In this document: one piece after another, positions 1 through 63,760 of the stretch
Layout of the letters: each line of letters begins with the position of its first letter
Numbering within the stretch: the stretch's first letter is position 1
Origin: Centroberyx gerrardi
Taxonomy: Eukaryota > Chordata > Actinopteri > Beryciformes > Berycidae
Assembly: GCF_048128805.1 (NCBI RefSeq)
Contig: NC_135997.1
Span: forward strand, 2,701,185 to 2,765,184
Length of the DNA stretch: 64,000 bases
Direction of reading: 5' to 3'
Made by a program: the position numbers and the translations under genes
The notes under the pieces: generated by a model
The model's database searches: none
Seen by the model: the letters and a program-made list of their open reading frames with translations, nothing else
Told to the model about the DNA's origin: nothing

Positions 1-616
1 CACCCCCACCCCCCACCCCACCCCATATATAATCTACAGTTAAATATGTGATTGTTCTTGAAAACTTGGACTTGTCGATACATAGAAAATAAGCTTTTGG
101 TCTATTTTACTCTTTACGCATTACTTTTTAGGAATTTCAGTTACAGCTTCATGGATTCTTGATATGAATAAGTTAAAATGATGGAAAAAGGAGTTTGAAA
201 GAGCAAATCACCCAAACCACATTGACTTGTCCTATTACACTTCTATCTTATCATACCAACATTTTGAACAGGTGGAGGTGAGGAGAAAAGTCCTTAAGAA
301 ATACAGAAATGGATTTAATGCACATTTCCTAACTTATCTGACTTCATAATTATTTCCAGAGGCGACCGAACCTTGGTAACTAAAGACCGGATGGCCTGCT
401 GAGTTTTGTTTTTAAGTCTAAGCCACATGAATGTAGTGTAGAGTCAGATAAATTGACCTGGTTGTGTGCCAGAACATGTGGTGTTATCGCCCTGCTGGGC
501 TGTGTGATAATGTGAAGAGCATTAAATATTCAGTTAAGAGGAAGTTGAGTGTCACTACATTATCTGAGATGTCAGGCATTTTATTGATGGCTATCCTTTA
601 TCTGTTAGAGCTGCAA

Positions 617-617
<1 letters not shown>

Positions 618-668
<51 letters not shown>
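618..668. repeat. CA microsatellite
   Basis: About 25 uninterrupted AC units, immediately followed by the 63-bp sequence that recurs beyond socs4. Confidence 0.95.
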
Positions 669-672
<4 letters not shown>

Positions 673-726
673 CAAGGGCACTGGGAGTAATATTATTTGG
701 CTGATAGATGTAGTCTATTTGTTTCA
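664..726 (+). repeat. 63-bp direct repeat, copy 1 (upstream of socs4)
   Basis: Differs by two bases from 5717-5779 in the same orientation, 5053 bp away. Both copies sit at the edge of a CA array. The pair brackets socs4. Confidence 0.9.
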
Positions 727-1272
727 TGAATTATAGATCTTGCAAAATGTCATGCAGAAGCAGCAGGCTGCTCAGACACAGTGAGCATGACATCACCTTG
801 ACAGATGAGTCCTTTCAGCACTTGCTGGAAGTTTTAACTGGGAAACTCAAAGGTTATCCAATCAATAAGAGAAGCTTTTTAAATGCTTGGTTGTTTCCTC
901 TACAGGGCTGAATAGTTAATTAGCCAGACAGCTAAGCAGCTAATGTGTAAGACTGTGCAGGCTATTAGTAAATCTGAGGAATGATCTGGTTTAGCTTGGT
1001 GTCTCCCACAGATATAGATTATTATCTTAAAACTCCCCATGAAATGTGCTCTAACGCTTTAGGTGAAGCTATGGGTTTTTGATCAAATTAAAATGACACA
1101 AGTCGACATGCACAAATAGAATTACGACCAGGAATAATTCATTTTGTGAATGAAAAAGCTCTCTCCGGCTGGTCTGGATACAGATATCTTATCTCTGTTT
1201 TTGGAAATGGAATTCGTCAATGAGGAGATGTAAGGGAGAGGAGAGGATGTCTCACTGCCATTAACCTGAGAC

Positions 1273-1306
1273 AACCCCCCCCCTCCCCCCCCCTCCCTCC
1301 CTCCCT
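1273..1306. repeat. C-rich homopolymer-like tract
   Basis: Runs of C broken by single T, 34 nt long, just before the possible socs4 5' exon. Confidence 0.8.
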
Positions 1307-1310
1307 TCAT

Positions 1311-1504
1311 TCAGACCCGACCCTGGCTGAGAGGAAACTGCTGCTCCCTCGGGGATTTGGCATCATAATTATATAGGAAGCGGAACAGTCTGCAGTCTGT
1401 TGGAGCTGGAAACGCTGCAGGCTGGTCTTGCATGTCTGCTAACGCACAGCGAACGCCTGGTAATAACATGGATATGGAGCTGTCCTTTTGAAACTGTTTG
1501 GAAG
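1311..1504 (+). other. socs4: Possible non-coding 5' exon of socs4
   Basis: A moderately GC-rich, repeat-free stretch ends in a good donor (GGAAG then GTAAGA at 1505-1510). It lies 0.9 kb upstream of the acceptor-like site before the socs4 start codon. Mammalian SOCS4 has untranslated first exon(s). No transcript evidence is available, and the 5' limit is a guess. Confidence 0.25.
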
Positions 1505-1929
1505 GTAAGAGATGCTCTTGCATTACAGTAATCTTCAAACAGTTGATAACAATAGAGAATTATTACTAGTCTATTTAATTAAATCTGCTGGTGTTCAAAG
1601 TCTGTTCAAGTTAATGAGGTTATAGTCAGTCACTGTCTCTGTAAACTGTTACAAAGTACAAATGAAAATAAAAACCTAGACTACAGGATAACAAAACTTC
1701 CTTCTTGAACTATCTGAGAATGATGCATTAAGAGTCTATTGGCTGGTTGAATGTTAAACCAATTTCTCCTGTTTCACGGAAACTGATCCATTTTCTTCCA
1801 CTTGCTGCTCTAAATTTAATTTATTGCATTTGGCAATGACCATAACAAAAACAAAAATAAATAAATAAATCACAGGAACTCCACATCTATTAGTCCTGAA
1901 ACAAATAATTCCACAATGGTGCTGCACAC

Positions 1930-2240
1930 ACAGAATAAGGAAGGGTCTTCCAGGGTTCTTTGTTTTCTGTTTAGGGTAGAAAAGTAATGACTCAAAGAAC
2001 CCTTGAAATAAAAAAAACTGGCAAACCAGAAAAGAACCCTTAAAAAGTTCTTGAGGAATTCTCAAAGGGTTCTTTACAGAGCCATAAATGTCTTATGTAG
2101 ACCCATTCTTTTCTGGTACTATGTAGAACTCTTTGTGGTAAGAGTACAGGAAAAAAAGGTAGAGAGTTGTACCTTTTGTCACTGTGGCTTTACATTTGTA
2201 ACAGTGACAAAAGGTACAACTCTGTGCCTTTTTTTCCTGC
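1930..2240. mobile_element. Foldback / MITE-like repeat cluster
   Basis: The motif AAGAACCCTT and its reverse complement AAGGGTTCTT recur in opposite orientations through 1940-2070. They are followed by a near-perfect hairpin at 2148-2238. This looks like a non-autonomous foldback element; no family assignment is possible here. Confidence 0.5.
2148..2238. repeat. Near-perfect 38-bp inverted repeat with 15-nt loop
   Basis: Arms 2148-2185 and 2201-2238 pair at 36 of 38 positions by Watson-Crick rules, with one wobble and one mismatch. Confidence 0.92.
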
Positions 2241-2409
2241 CTCCCTTTGTCTCATGCACATAGAAATTCAACTCTATAAAAAGGCTACTGATAATCTATT
2301 TTTAACAATAAGCTACTTTTTCATTTCTTTTGAGACATGGTCCTGATCCTGTCATGACTTAGACTTGTCTGTTTTTGAATGTGTCACAGAGTAGGAAGAG
2401 GAAGCCGCC

Positions 2410-3597
2410 ATGTCAGAGAAGAAGTCGCGGGGCTCGGACACCCGTCCCAAATGTGGCATCCGCAGTTGGAGCGCCGATAGCTATGTTTGGCGGGGGAAGA
2501 AACGCTCCCGGAGCTCCCGCACTGAGCCGGGTCCTGGAGGACCGGAGGCGGAGGGGATGGAGGAGCTGGGTGTCCGGTCTACTTCCTGTCCGAGGCGACG
2601 CAGAGAGAGGAAGTGTAGCTGCAGCACTCTGGGGGACGCGTTGACGTCTGCAGACATCGATGTGGCATGTCGGAAGGCCTTGTCTCGGCGCTCCCTGCGG
2701 CAGAAGTTCCAGGATGCCGTGGGCCAGTGCTTCCCTCTCCGCTCTCACCATCACCACCATCATCACCACCACCACCCCCCCGGCTCCTCGCGGCCCTTCT
2801 CGGTGCTCCTCTGGTCCAAACGCAAGATCCACGTCTCGGAGCTCATGCAGGACAAGTGCCCCTTCTCGCCCAAGTCTGAACTGGCCCACTGTTGGCACCT
2901 TATTAAAAAACACTCCACCCACCCGAGTGCCATCAAGGGCCTGGAGGCTCCCCTCAAGCCCAGTGTCTCATCCTCTTCTTCCTCCCCGCCGCCAACACCC
3001 CTCTCCTGGGAGGACATCAGCTGCTCCCCTGGGCCTGGAAGCACCAGCCTGGAGGACTGGGACCCTTCCCGTCCCCACGGGGGAGCAGAGGGCAGCTGCG
3101 GCCACACCGACTACATCCTGGTCCCGGACCTCCTCCAGATCAACAACAGCCCCTGCTACTGGGGGGTGCTGAACCGCTTCGAGGCAGAGGAGCTTCTAGA
3201 GGGCCAACCGGAGGGCACCTTCCTGCTCCGAGACTCCGCCCAGGACGAGTTCCTCTTCTCGGTCAGCTTCCGGCGCTACAGCCGCTCCCTGCACGCCCGC
3301 ATCGAGCAGAACGGCAAGCGCTTCAGCTTTGATGGACGCGACCCGTGCATGTACCGGGACCCCAGTGTGACGGGGCTTCTGAGGCACTACAGCGACCCGG
3401 CCACCTGCCTCTTCTTTGAGCCCCTCCTGTCCCGGCCGCTTCCCAGGACCTTCCCCTTCTCCCTGCAGCACCTGTGCAGGGCCGTGATCTGCAGCAGCAC
3501 CACCTACCAGGGCATCGAGAGCCTGCCGCTGCCACCTCAGCTCAGAGACTACCTCCGGCAGTACCACATCAAGTGTAATGGGGCCTGCGCTGTGTAG
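2410..3597 (+). CDS. socs4: Suppressor of cytokine signalling 4 (SOCS4), single coding exon
   Basis: This open frame encodes a 395-residue SOCS-family adaptor, the substrate-recognition part of an Elongin B/C-Cullin5 ubiquitin ligase that dampens receptor tyrosine kinase and cytokine signalling. The N-terminal region carries SOCS4/5-type segments (VWRGKKRSRSSR near residue 30; DAVGQCFPLR near 102-111; KRKIHVSELMQDKCPF further on). The SH2 domain runs from about W251 to 345 and has the phosphotyrosine-binding FLLRDS motif with Arg274. The SOCS box follows (about 344-390), with a BC-box-like SLQHLCRAVI and a Cul5-box-like LPLPPQLRDYL. The start has a strong Kozak context (GCCGCCATG). An acceptor-like AG at 2388-2389 suggests an upstream non-coding exon, as in mammals. 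SOCS4 is preferred over SOCS5 because wdhd1 and gch1 are neighbours and the protein is short. Oddities: ten consecutive histidines at 113-122, and a C-terminus ending shortly after the SOCS box, whereas the human protein continues further. Confidence 0.95.
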   Translation: MSEKKSRGSDTRPKCGIRSWSADSYVWRGKKRSRSSRTEPGPGGPEAEGMEELGVRSTSCPRRRRERKCSCSTLGDALTSADIDVACRKALSRRSLRQKFQDAVGQCFPLRSHHHHHHHHHHPPGSSRPFSVLLWSKRKIHVSELMQDKCPFSPKSELAHCWHLIKKHSTHPSAIKGLEAPLKPSVSSSSSSPPPTPLSWEDISCSPGPGSTSLEDWDPSRPHGGAEGSCGHTDYILVPDLLQINNSPCYWGVLNRFEAEELLEGQPEGTFLLRDSAQDEFLFSVSFRRYSRSLHARIEQNGKRFSFDGRDPCMYRDPSVTGLLRHYSDPATCLFFEPLLSRPLPRTFPFSLQHLCRAVICSSTTYQGIESLPLPPQLRDYLRQYHIKCNGACAV

Positions 3598-4738
3598 CAC
3601 TCCAAAGCAGGCTTCATACCATGGCCAACATGGGACAAACTAAAGAGACAGATCCCATTAGCAAGGAGGCAAAAGTACTGCCATTGAACCCCCAATAGCT
3701 TTGCTGTTGGGAATTATTGAATTCTGGAAGGTGCAGAGCCGGACAGCAGGCAAACAACAACTGTATTTGAAGAGGTTTATTGATCTTGATGCATCAAGAA
3801 AGAGACCAAGCCAACCTACGAACAAGCATCAGCCTTCTCTGAAAACACAAGTTGGCTTTGGTTTTCTATGTCTGTCATGTCTGCCCTCCCAGCCCCGTCC
3901 TGCACATAACCGGACGATCTCCAACCAACCCAATAATGTCCTGACTTTCTTTCTTCTTCATTACTTCTCCAATGAAGTGAAGGATTTAGACCTCTTCCCT
4001 CCTAAGGGTGAGGTGGGGCGGACTTTTCTCAAACTTAGACTTTCCAACCTTTGCCATATCCGCTGAACACTTTAAGACTGTAACTAACCGTAAAATACAA
4101 ACTGACCACATCTCTTTCCAAAGACTGATGGATTACTTGACCATGTTTACCTCTTTGTGGGAAAGTTGAGGCAGACATGCAGAAGACAAGGAGGAAGTGT
4201 GTGCTTGTTAAGAACTGACACTTTTATCTACTTACCTAGATGGGTGAAAGAACTGGACTAACAATCAATATGGGAGAGAAAGAGAGAGAGATTAGCGATA
4301 ACTTACAGTATCTAACTGGTTTAAAACTTTCTCAGATAATGATGTAAGAGTCATGTTCATCCCTGTACTCTTCACCTCTTTCAGTAATTCGGTTTTGTAC
4401 ACACAATGGTGAGCTTCCTATATATACAGACTAAACTGAACTGATTTGATGTGAGCTGCCTTTTTCTATACAACCACAAGATGGCGATACAAGTGCATTT
4501 ATCAAAGCTTTAGAGAGACTTCTTTGTCTGCTAATGCTTACCTTCTCACTCTGTTCAGCTGCTTCTTCATCATCTGATATTAACTGAAAGCACCTCTGAA
4601 AATGGTATTTCAGCATCAAGTATTGCTTTTTGAATATTGTTTACATGGTGTAGTGCTATACAGTGTAGGACTAAGCACTATTGGGATCACTGTGATTTCA
4701 CCTCTGGGTAGGCATATATTGTATTCATCACACAAACC

Positions 4739-4744
4739 AATAAA
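4739..4744 (+). promoter_or_regulatory. Candidate poly(A) signal for socs4
   Basis: An AATAAA hexamer lies about 1.1 kb past the socs4 stop codon, on the same strand and before any other gene. It is one possible 3' end only. Confidence 0.25.
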
Positions 4745-5678
4745 TGCCATTTACACTGCCTCTGTCGCACGACTGTTTTTCAGGCCTTGTCATTTCCTTC
4801 AGACACTTTGTGCCAAATCAGACCGACTTAATGGTGCAGTACAAGTCATGCTTACCCATGCCTGTGCTGCAGCTATGGGTTGTGTCATACTTAGACAGGC
4901 TAATGGTATGGAAAATGCTCCTTTTGAAGTATCGCTCTGAAAACAATTCACCCCGCTCTCTGCAAAGGACACCTCTAAATGCCAGCGCTGCAGCAGAGAA
5001 AATGAAAAGATAAGGACATAAAAAAGACAATTTACCCCTAACTGAGGTGGAATTCAGATTCTCATCTGTCATTCAACCCCTCTCTCTCTGAGTGGCTGTG
5101 TAAAGCAATATCTGCCCTACAGCAGCTAGTATTTGTTGTACGCATACAAAACAGCACATGGAATATCTATTAGGCCTATACAGCCATTAATCTTTTCATA
5201 ACATGTTATTTTCTACCTCACTGCTAACCATGTGTCAGTATTTCAGTACTACATGCTTGAGTAAATGGATCGGTTTGTAGTTGCAGCCGTATTCTTCCTC
5301 AGAAATGGATATATCAGTCTTAAATTTCATGGAAATCCTCTTTAGTTTGGACTTTGGTTGTTAAGGTTTGATCCCTCGGACAGCGACACTGCCCTCCACT
5401 CGTCAGTGCACAGTTTCAGTCAATGGACAGAGTCAGGAGCCACACATATTGATTTTCCCGAACCACATACATGAAATATTAATGACGTCTTGTATGATCT
5501 GGTTAGTGAGCGCATTTTCAGAAGCTCAGAAATGATATCTAGCATTACACTATATTTAGAATATATCTGATATCCAAATCTGAGAAATGAAACAGTAGTT
5601 TTTACGTCTTGAGTTAGAGCAGGCCGACCTCATCTGATCATGTAGCCTATATCTGAAACCCATACTTCAGTTATAGCA

Positions 5679-5679
5679 G

Positions 5680-5715
<36 letters not shown>

Positions 5716-5813
5716 GCACATACACAAAGGGCACTGGGAATAATATTATTTGGCTGATAGATGTAGTCTATTTGTTTCACACACACACACGCACACACAC
5801 ACACACATGCACC
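5679..5813. repeat. Two CA arrays flanking the second 63-bp repeat copy
   Basis: AC arrays at about 5680-5714 and 5780-5807 enclose 5717-5779. The remaining intergenic DNA from 3598 to about 6100 shows no gene or strong repeat. Confidence 0.85.
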
Positions 5814-6099
5814 TTCACACACTGATTCTGGACTATTAGATTTCAGTGATGTAATATTTAGACACACAGCTGTCTGGCAGCAGAGTATTTCCTGTTGCTC
5901 TAATCAAATTATCCCCTGAGACGCCTCTCCTCCAGGCAGCGGACAGTCGGGTCGAGGCCGGCCTTGGAAACAGTCAAGAGGTGCTGTATATTAAAAGCTA
6001 CTCGCATGAAGTAAATAATTAAATGAATAGCATGAGTGAATAATTGTTTCTGGGCATCACTTTGCTCTCTCGCCCTCTTCTCCGGCTCTTTTAGGTGGA

Positions 6100-6425
6100 A
6101 TGGTGGAAAGACTAGAATATCCTACTCAAGTAGAAGTACTGTTGCTTTACTGATATTTTACTTAAGTATCAGTAAAAACCCTGTTATCAAGTCTGTGGAA
6201 ATCAGGCAATTTTGTTGCTCTGTCTCTTAACTTCCCACTGAACACTTTTAATTTTAAATGACAGCGGTGGAAAGAGTACTAGACTGTTCTACTCAAGTAG
6301 CAGTACTGTTACTTTGCTGATATTTTACTTATTTTCATTAAGTAGAAGTAAAAAAAGGTGTACAAATCTACTGAAGTAAAAGTACAAATTAAAAATGTCC
6401 TCAGAGTAAAGGTTACTGAGTCATC
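6100..6425. repeat. Two diverged copies of a teleost interspersed repeat
   Basis: The phrases GGTGGAAAG, CTACTCAAGTAG, AGTACTGTT and GATATTTTACTT occur at about 6105-6170 and again at 6266-6345. A third copy lies at about 7697-8140 in wdhd1 intron 1. 6426-7080 holds only AT-rich DNA with a poly-T tract near 6642. Confidence 0.7.
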
Positions 6426-7080
6426 ATATGAATCATGAGAGGAAGGAGAGCAAGAAGAAGAAGAATGCAAAATAATAATAAGAAAACAATAAAATAGTAA
6501 AATAAATGAATAAATAAGAGATGTATATAATTACACCACATGAAATCCATCTTTGTAACAAATTACAGTGTATTCACTTTTCCTCTTGTTAGTGATTCCA
6601 GTAAAGGCAAATCCATGAGGATCCATGAGCATTCATTTCTTCTTCTTTTTTTTTTTTTAACAATTCATTATTGAATTTTTGTAAAGAAGAGCAGCATAAT
6701 GGAGCATGTCATTACACTGAGAGTCAGTAGAGAGTAAAAACAAGGTGAATGTTTGAATACAATAAATTAATACAGTAAGAAAGCACGTAAGGAACACACA
6801 TAACTAACAATTTAGAACAAAAATATAAACGCAAAAAAGCAATCAATAAATACAAAATAAGAATAAGTTATCAGAACATACAACACAAAAAAGTATGATC
6901 TAATTTCCAATTTTTGCTTCATATTAATAGACATTTATATTCAAAGTCATCTTATAATTGGAATTATTTTTATAATTATACCAGACTTTTGCAGTAGGCC
7001 TAATATTACAATCCTAGAGTAAGTGACATAAAGGCTCTACTTTTCATCAGTCTGTAAACACAACTGGAAGGGGCCGAATG

Positions 7081-7219
7081 TGGGAGGGGTTATGACAGTG
7101 ACGTCATGACGTAGCTGGCGGGAGTCGTGACGCTGCTGTTCCTTGTTTTCAACGCAGCGCGGGAGATTCAGCAGAGCCTCATCAGGGAGAAGAAACTCTG
7201 TAACTCACTCGGATAAGTT
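7081..7219 (+). promoter_or_regulatory. wdhd1: wdhd1 promoter region and probable non-coding first exon
   Basis: A CpG-richer stretch in AT-rich surroundings holds a full palindromic CRE (TGACGTCA, 7099-7106) and an E2F-like GCGCGGGA at 7157-7164, which fits a gene induced for S phase. A consensus donor GTAAGT lies at 7220-7225. Acceptor choices just before the start codon include a tandem TTCAGCAG at 7551-7558. I infer a non-coding exon ending at 7219 spliced to the exon holding the ATG; human WDHD1 also starts with an untranslated exon. Confidence 0.5.
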
Positions 7220-7574
7220 GTAAGTTGTTTTACGACGCTCTTGTAAAGTTATAACCTATTCGTTAACTACTTTAAAAACACAAGCTTGAGTGAAACATGC
7301 GTTATGCTAGCCGTAATGCCGTTGACAGCGTTTCTTTTTATCTTATCGTTAAGCTAGCTAACGTTGCTTTGGCTTTATTGTTAGCGTTAGCTCTTCAGCT
7401 AGACATAAAGTAGAGTCGTGTTAACTGAGTTAGCCGTGGCAGAAAACAGCCGAGAGAGCAAGGCAAGAGGGTCAGTGGTGTGTCTGTGTGTCGGACGTGT
7501 AATGGAGTCGTGCTGCTGCTGCTAGCTTCAGTTCTCAGTCTGTCTTTCTGTTCAGCAGGCTGCAGCTTGTCAAA

Positions 7575-40157
<32,583 letters not shown>

Positions 40158-40540
40158 ACATTTGATACTTGTTTTTTTTTACATCACTGAGGTTTTGTCC
40201 AGAGTAAAGTCTGGAAAGTGTCTTTCGTTTTGAGAGGGGAAGAATCATTTAAATGTGCACTGTCCCTGGTAAATAAATAAATAAACATGTTTAGTCTGAT
40301 ATTTTGTCAGAAAATTTGTGTTTACTCTGTTTGGGAAGTATTGATTATGAATAGTTTCTCTCCTGGCTCAGGCATTAGATCACTGTCGGTTCAAAATATC
40401 TAAAAACACCAGAAACAACAAAGTTCAGTGATGGATCCGTGACATAAAACAAATTTCGAAGAATAGAAATAATGGCGTATGCTTGGTTTTGTTTTTATGT
40501 TTCAAACATTTTTTTAAATGTACTGTATCTTAACTGTTGA

Positions 40541-40546
40541 ATAAAT
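40541..40546 (+). promoter_or_regulatory. wdhd1: Probable wdhd1 poly(A) signal
   Basis: AATAAA about 385 bp after the stop. A second, earlier AATAAATAAATAAA cluster at about 40272-40284 could be an alternative site. Confidence 0.5.
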
Positions 40547-41263
40547 GTAATTATATATTAATCTGTGATTTCCTTTTTGTGGTACTGTACTACTCACTGG
40601 GACCGGTGGAAAAGGCTGTTAGATTTCTTTTCTTGTGTGCTGTAGAGCCTAATGTAATGTAAAGTCACTCTAATATGGGCGGGTTCTTAAAAAGTCTGAT
40701 TAAGTCTTACAATAAATTATCTAAATTTAAGGCTTTAAAAAGTATTGAAATGTCTTAAATCCAGTTATTAGAGGTGTTGGAGGTATTTAGTGGTACAATC
40801 TGCATCCAGCTTTACTAAAAACAGCTGGACGACATTTTTGTGCTGCGCATTTATAGTTTCAGAGCTTTCATTAGCTGTGTTCAATCAAAAGAAAATCAGT
40901 ATATAAATTGTTCTTAAATCCAATTCCAGGTCGCATTAAAAAAAGTCTTAAATTTGTCTTTCTGAAACCTGCAGATGCCCTGATGATATTCCCATAGAGA
41001 TCTGTAGTGTCAATACTGAGTTTATAATGACCTTATTGTACTTTATGGTATTTTTTTCAATCTCCTGTGGAATCACTATAATATTCCTGGCTGATATGAA
41101 ACACAGTTCTGCTGTGATGTCCATACAGCAGCCTTCTAAATGTATTCCAGGATTACTTCAGTTCTCTTACAAAACGCGTCAAACAGCAGTTTGATGGTAG
41201 ATGAAGATGGAAGCCGGAGTCTCCTCATCCTCTTACAGCCATGTGTCAGTCAAAGGGAGGGAG

Positions 41264-41326
41264 GCCCCGCCCACTGGACCCGGCCGACCAATAGGAATCC
41301 TCGGGGGATTATCCTGCTGATATAAA
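41264..41326 (+). promoter_or_regulatory. gch1: gch1 core promoter: GC box, CCAAT box and TATA box
   Basis: A GC box (CCCCGCCC, about 41265-41272), a CCAAT box (41288-41292) and TATAAA (41321-41326) are spaced as in a classical TATA promoter, so transcription probably starts near 41350. The gap between the wdhd1 stop and the gch1 ATG is only about 1.35 kb. GCH1 promoters in mammals also use a CCAAT box. Confidence 0.7.
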
Positions 41327-41504
41327 GCTTGTGGATGCTGAAGCTGCGGGAGGTGCGCTCCTTTCGCCCAAACACGGCAGCAGACTCTCCCGGCGAGATC
41401 TGAAGGAGCAACATCCCAAAACTTAGCAGCAAGTCCTGAGCGGAGCGGGAAGCACAGAGAGAGGAGACACTTAACAACAACAACAACAACAACAACTCTG
41501 AGTT

Positions 41505-61619
<20,115 letters not shown>

Positions 61620-61998
61620 GGAGGCTGCAGCTCTTCCTCCTCCTCCTCCTCCTCCTCTCTCTCTCTCTCTTTCTGTCTCTCTCTCTCCTGTTGCCTGCCT
61701 GGGGTTTACCTCCATCTGCGCTGGCCAGCTGCCGTGCAACCTGTGTGTCTGTATGTGTGTGTGTGTGTGTGTGTGTCCATGTTTGTGTGTGTACATGTAT
61801 GTTTTTCTTTCCCCACCTCACTGTGTTGAAGCTCCAGTGGCGGTACAGAGTTTCATGAGGCCATGTTGACTCACAGGCTGTTGACTCTGGAGGGACGGAC
61901 TTTATCCTGTGGATCCAGTGTCAACCTGCGTTGTTGTTTGTGCTTTTTAATCAAGTATCAGTCAAATTCATCGATTTGGAAATGCAGTAAGAGCTTTT

Positions 61999-62596
61999 AA
62001 AAGGAAAAATCCACCCTAAAACAGCTATTGGTGATGCACTTTGCATTCCTGGCTCCATTCAGTAGTTTGTTGTATTTTTCTTCTTCTTGGTGGATAACTG
62101 GCCAATCGTAGACGAGGTGACGTCACCTCCAGATGTTTCCAGCAGCTACAATGGAGTTTGATATGAGAAAATGTTTCAGCGATCTAAAACATCAGCGGTA
62201 AACGTCAGGTTTTGGTGTCAGTCCCTCAGAATCAAAGAGCGAGGGCTTCTTTCTAGAGTCGCCATTTTGCACCAAGAGACGTTCAACAATCATACAGGGA
62301 GAAATCCATCGTAGAAGAGGAGAGAGACCAATTTCTCCACCCACAGGAGCAGGAGAGAGACCAGAATGCAATGCAGCAGAGAGACAAGGTTCAGCCTTGA
62401 GTAAGGAGACTGGGTTATGCTGGGAAACAAAGGAAATCACTCACTGCAGTAGAAGAAGACGAGGCAGGTTGAGGGAAAGTGGGTAAAATAAAAAAGGAAA
62501 TTACAACACTTCATCACAAAATATGTCATTCATTGAACATCGCAGACTGATGAGATCTGACAGCATAAAAATATCTGATGGTGGATTTTTCCTTTT
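61999..62596. mobile_element. Non-autonomous DNA transposon with 17-bp terminal repeats
   Basis: AAAAGGAAAAATCCACC (61999-62015) is exactly complementary to 62580-62596. It lies 380 bp past the gch1 stop, probably inside or just beyond the 3' untranslated region. It contains an AATAAA at 62487-62492. Confidence 0.88.
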
Positions 62597-63369
62597 CGCT
62601 CCATTATCTGAAAGAGAGATGTGACATATGAAATGTGACTGTGAGGCTCCAGGTCCATTAGAGCGAGCGTCCTTTACACCTGGACTCACATTCCTCTTCG
62701 GATCAAACGTGCGACATGAAATGCCTCTGATGCTCTGCATGCTTAAACCTTAAACTCTTTCAGTTTCTCTGCTCTGTCTCGTCTCAAAGCGGTGCGCGTG
62801 TGTGTGTGTGTGTGTGTGTGTGTGGTGTTGTGGTGTGTTGTGTCCGCCCGTTTTTTACTCAGTCCTCCTGAGGTTTGCAGGCTGCAGCGACACGTCATCA
62901 AATTCTCATCACCATTTGTATTTCTACATGTCACTGCTGCCGTGTGAAAACCTTGTAACTCTTGATTTTGGTGACTTTCATGTTTTCACTTCAGTTAAAA
63001 GATCACAGGCTCCTCTGGGGCTTCAGAAACCTACAATGGCGTATCAGGGCCATTGTTGTTTTTACTGCAGCAAGGGGGAGGGGGGTAATATTCAGAGAAA
63101 ATACTGAGATTTCCAAGATTGGAAAAAAAAAACTCAAAAATCTGCGAGAAAAAACGGACTTTCTGAGATTAAAGTCAGAAATTTGCAAGAAAAAAAACTC
63201 TGAATCTGAATCATAACCTATCAACTTCATTAATTTCACTATCTAGATCAGTAAACCTGTTTGTTGCTCCTCCTCCCGTGCAGGAAGCCTCTTCTCTGCC
63301 TCATTAATTCATTTAGATTTTCACTCATTTGTAAATCAGTGAGACAAATATTTTTGATTTATATTTTTA

Positions 63370-63480
63370 ACCTTTATTCAACCAGGCAAGTCAATTAAAA
63401 ACAAATTCTGATTTATAATGACAGCCTGGCGAGAGGCAAAATGTTTCTTAATGGGGAATCAGCGGGAAAGGGGAGGAAAA
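63370..63480. repeat. Interspersed repeat, copy 2
   Basis: AACCTTTATTCAACCAGGCA and GACAGCCTGG match 56055-56160. The remainder of 62600-64000 has TG arrays (62798-62823, 63724-63757) and no gene. Confidence 0.7.
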
Positions 63481-63721
63481 AAAACAACAAAAAAACAGAA
63501 GGGAAAGCGATGCTCTGTCCTGCGCTCGGCTCACACAACATGACAGAGTGTGTTCAGTGTGTTCAGTGTGTTCAGTGTGTCTGAATCCAAACACACAACA
63601 CTGAAACGCACTGAAACTCAAAACAAACACATCCAAACTGGGACATTTCTCTAATTCTCTGTACAGTAAAATTTGGAGTTTCCATACTGCTGCTTTCATG
63701 GATCAGTATGGAATTCCTACC

Positions 63722-63760
<39 letters not shown>

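Noticed and set aside
2413..3600. Antisense and alternate-frame open frames across socs4
   Set aside because: Shadows of a GC-rich real gene; the +1 frame has the SH2 and SOCS-box sequence.
5340..5640. Possible extra exon between socs4 and wdhd1
   Set aside because: Slightly higher GC content, but no long frame, conserved peptide or convincing pair of splice sites.
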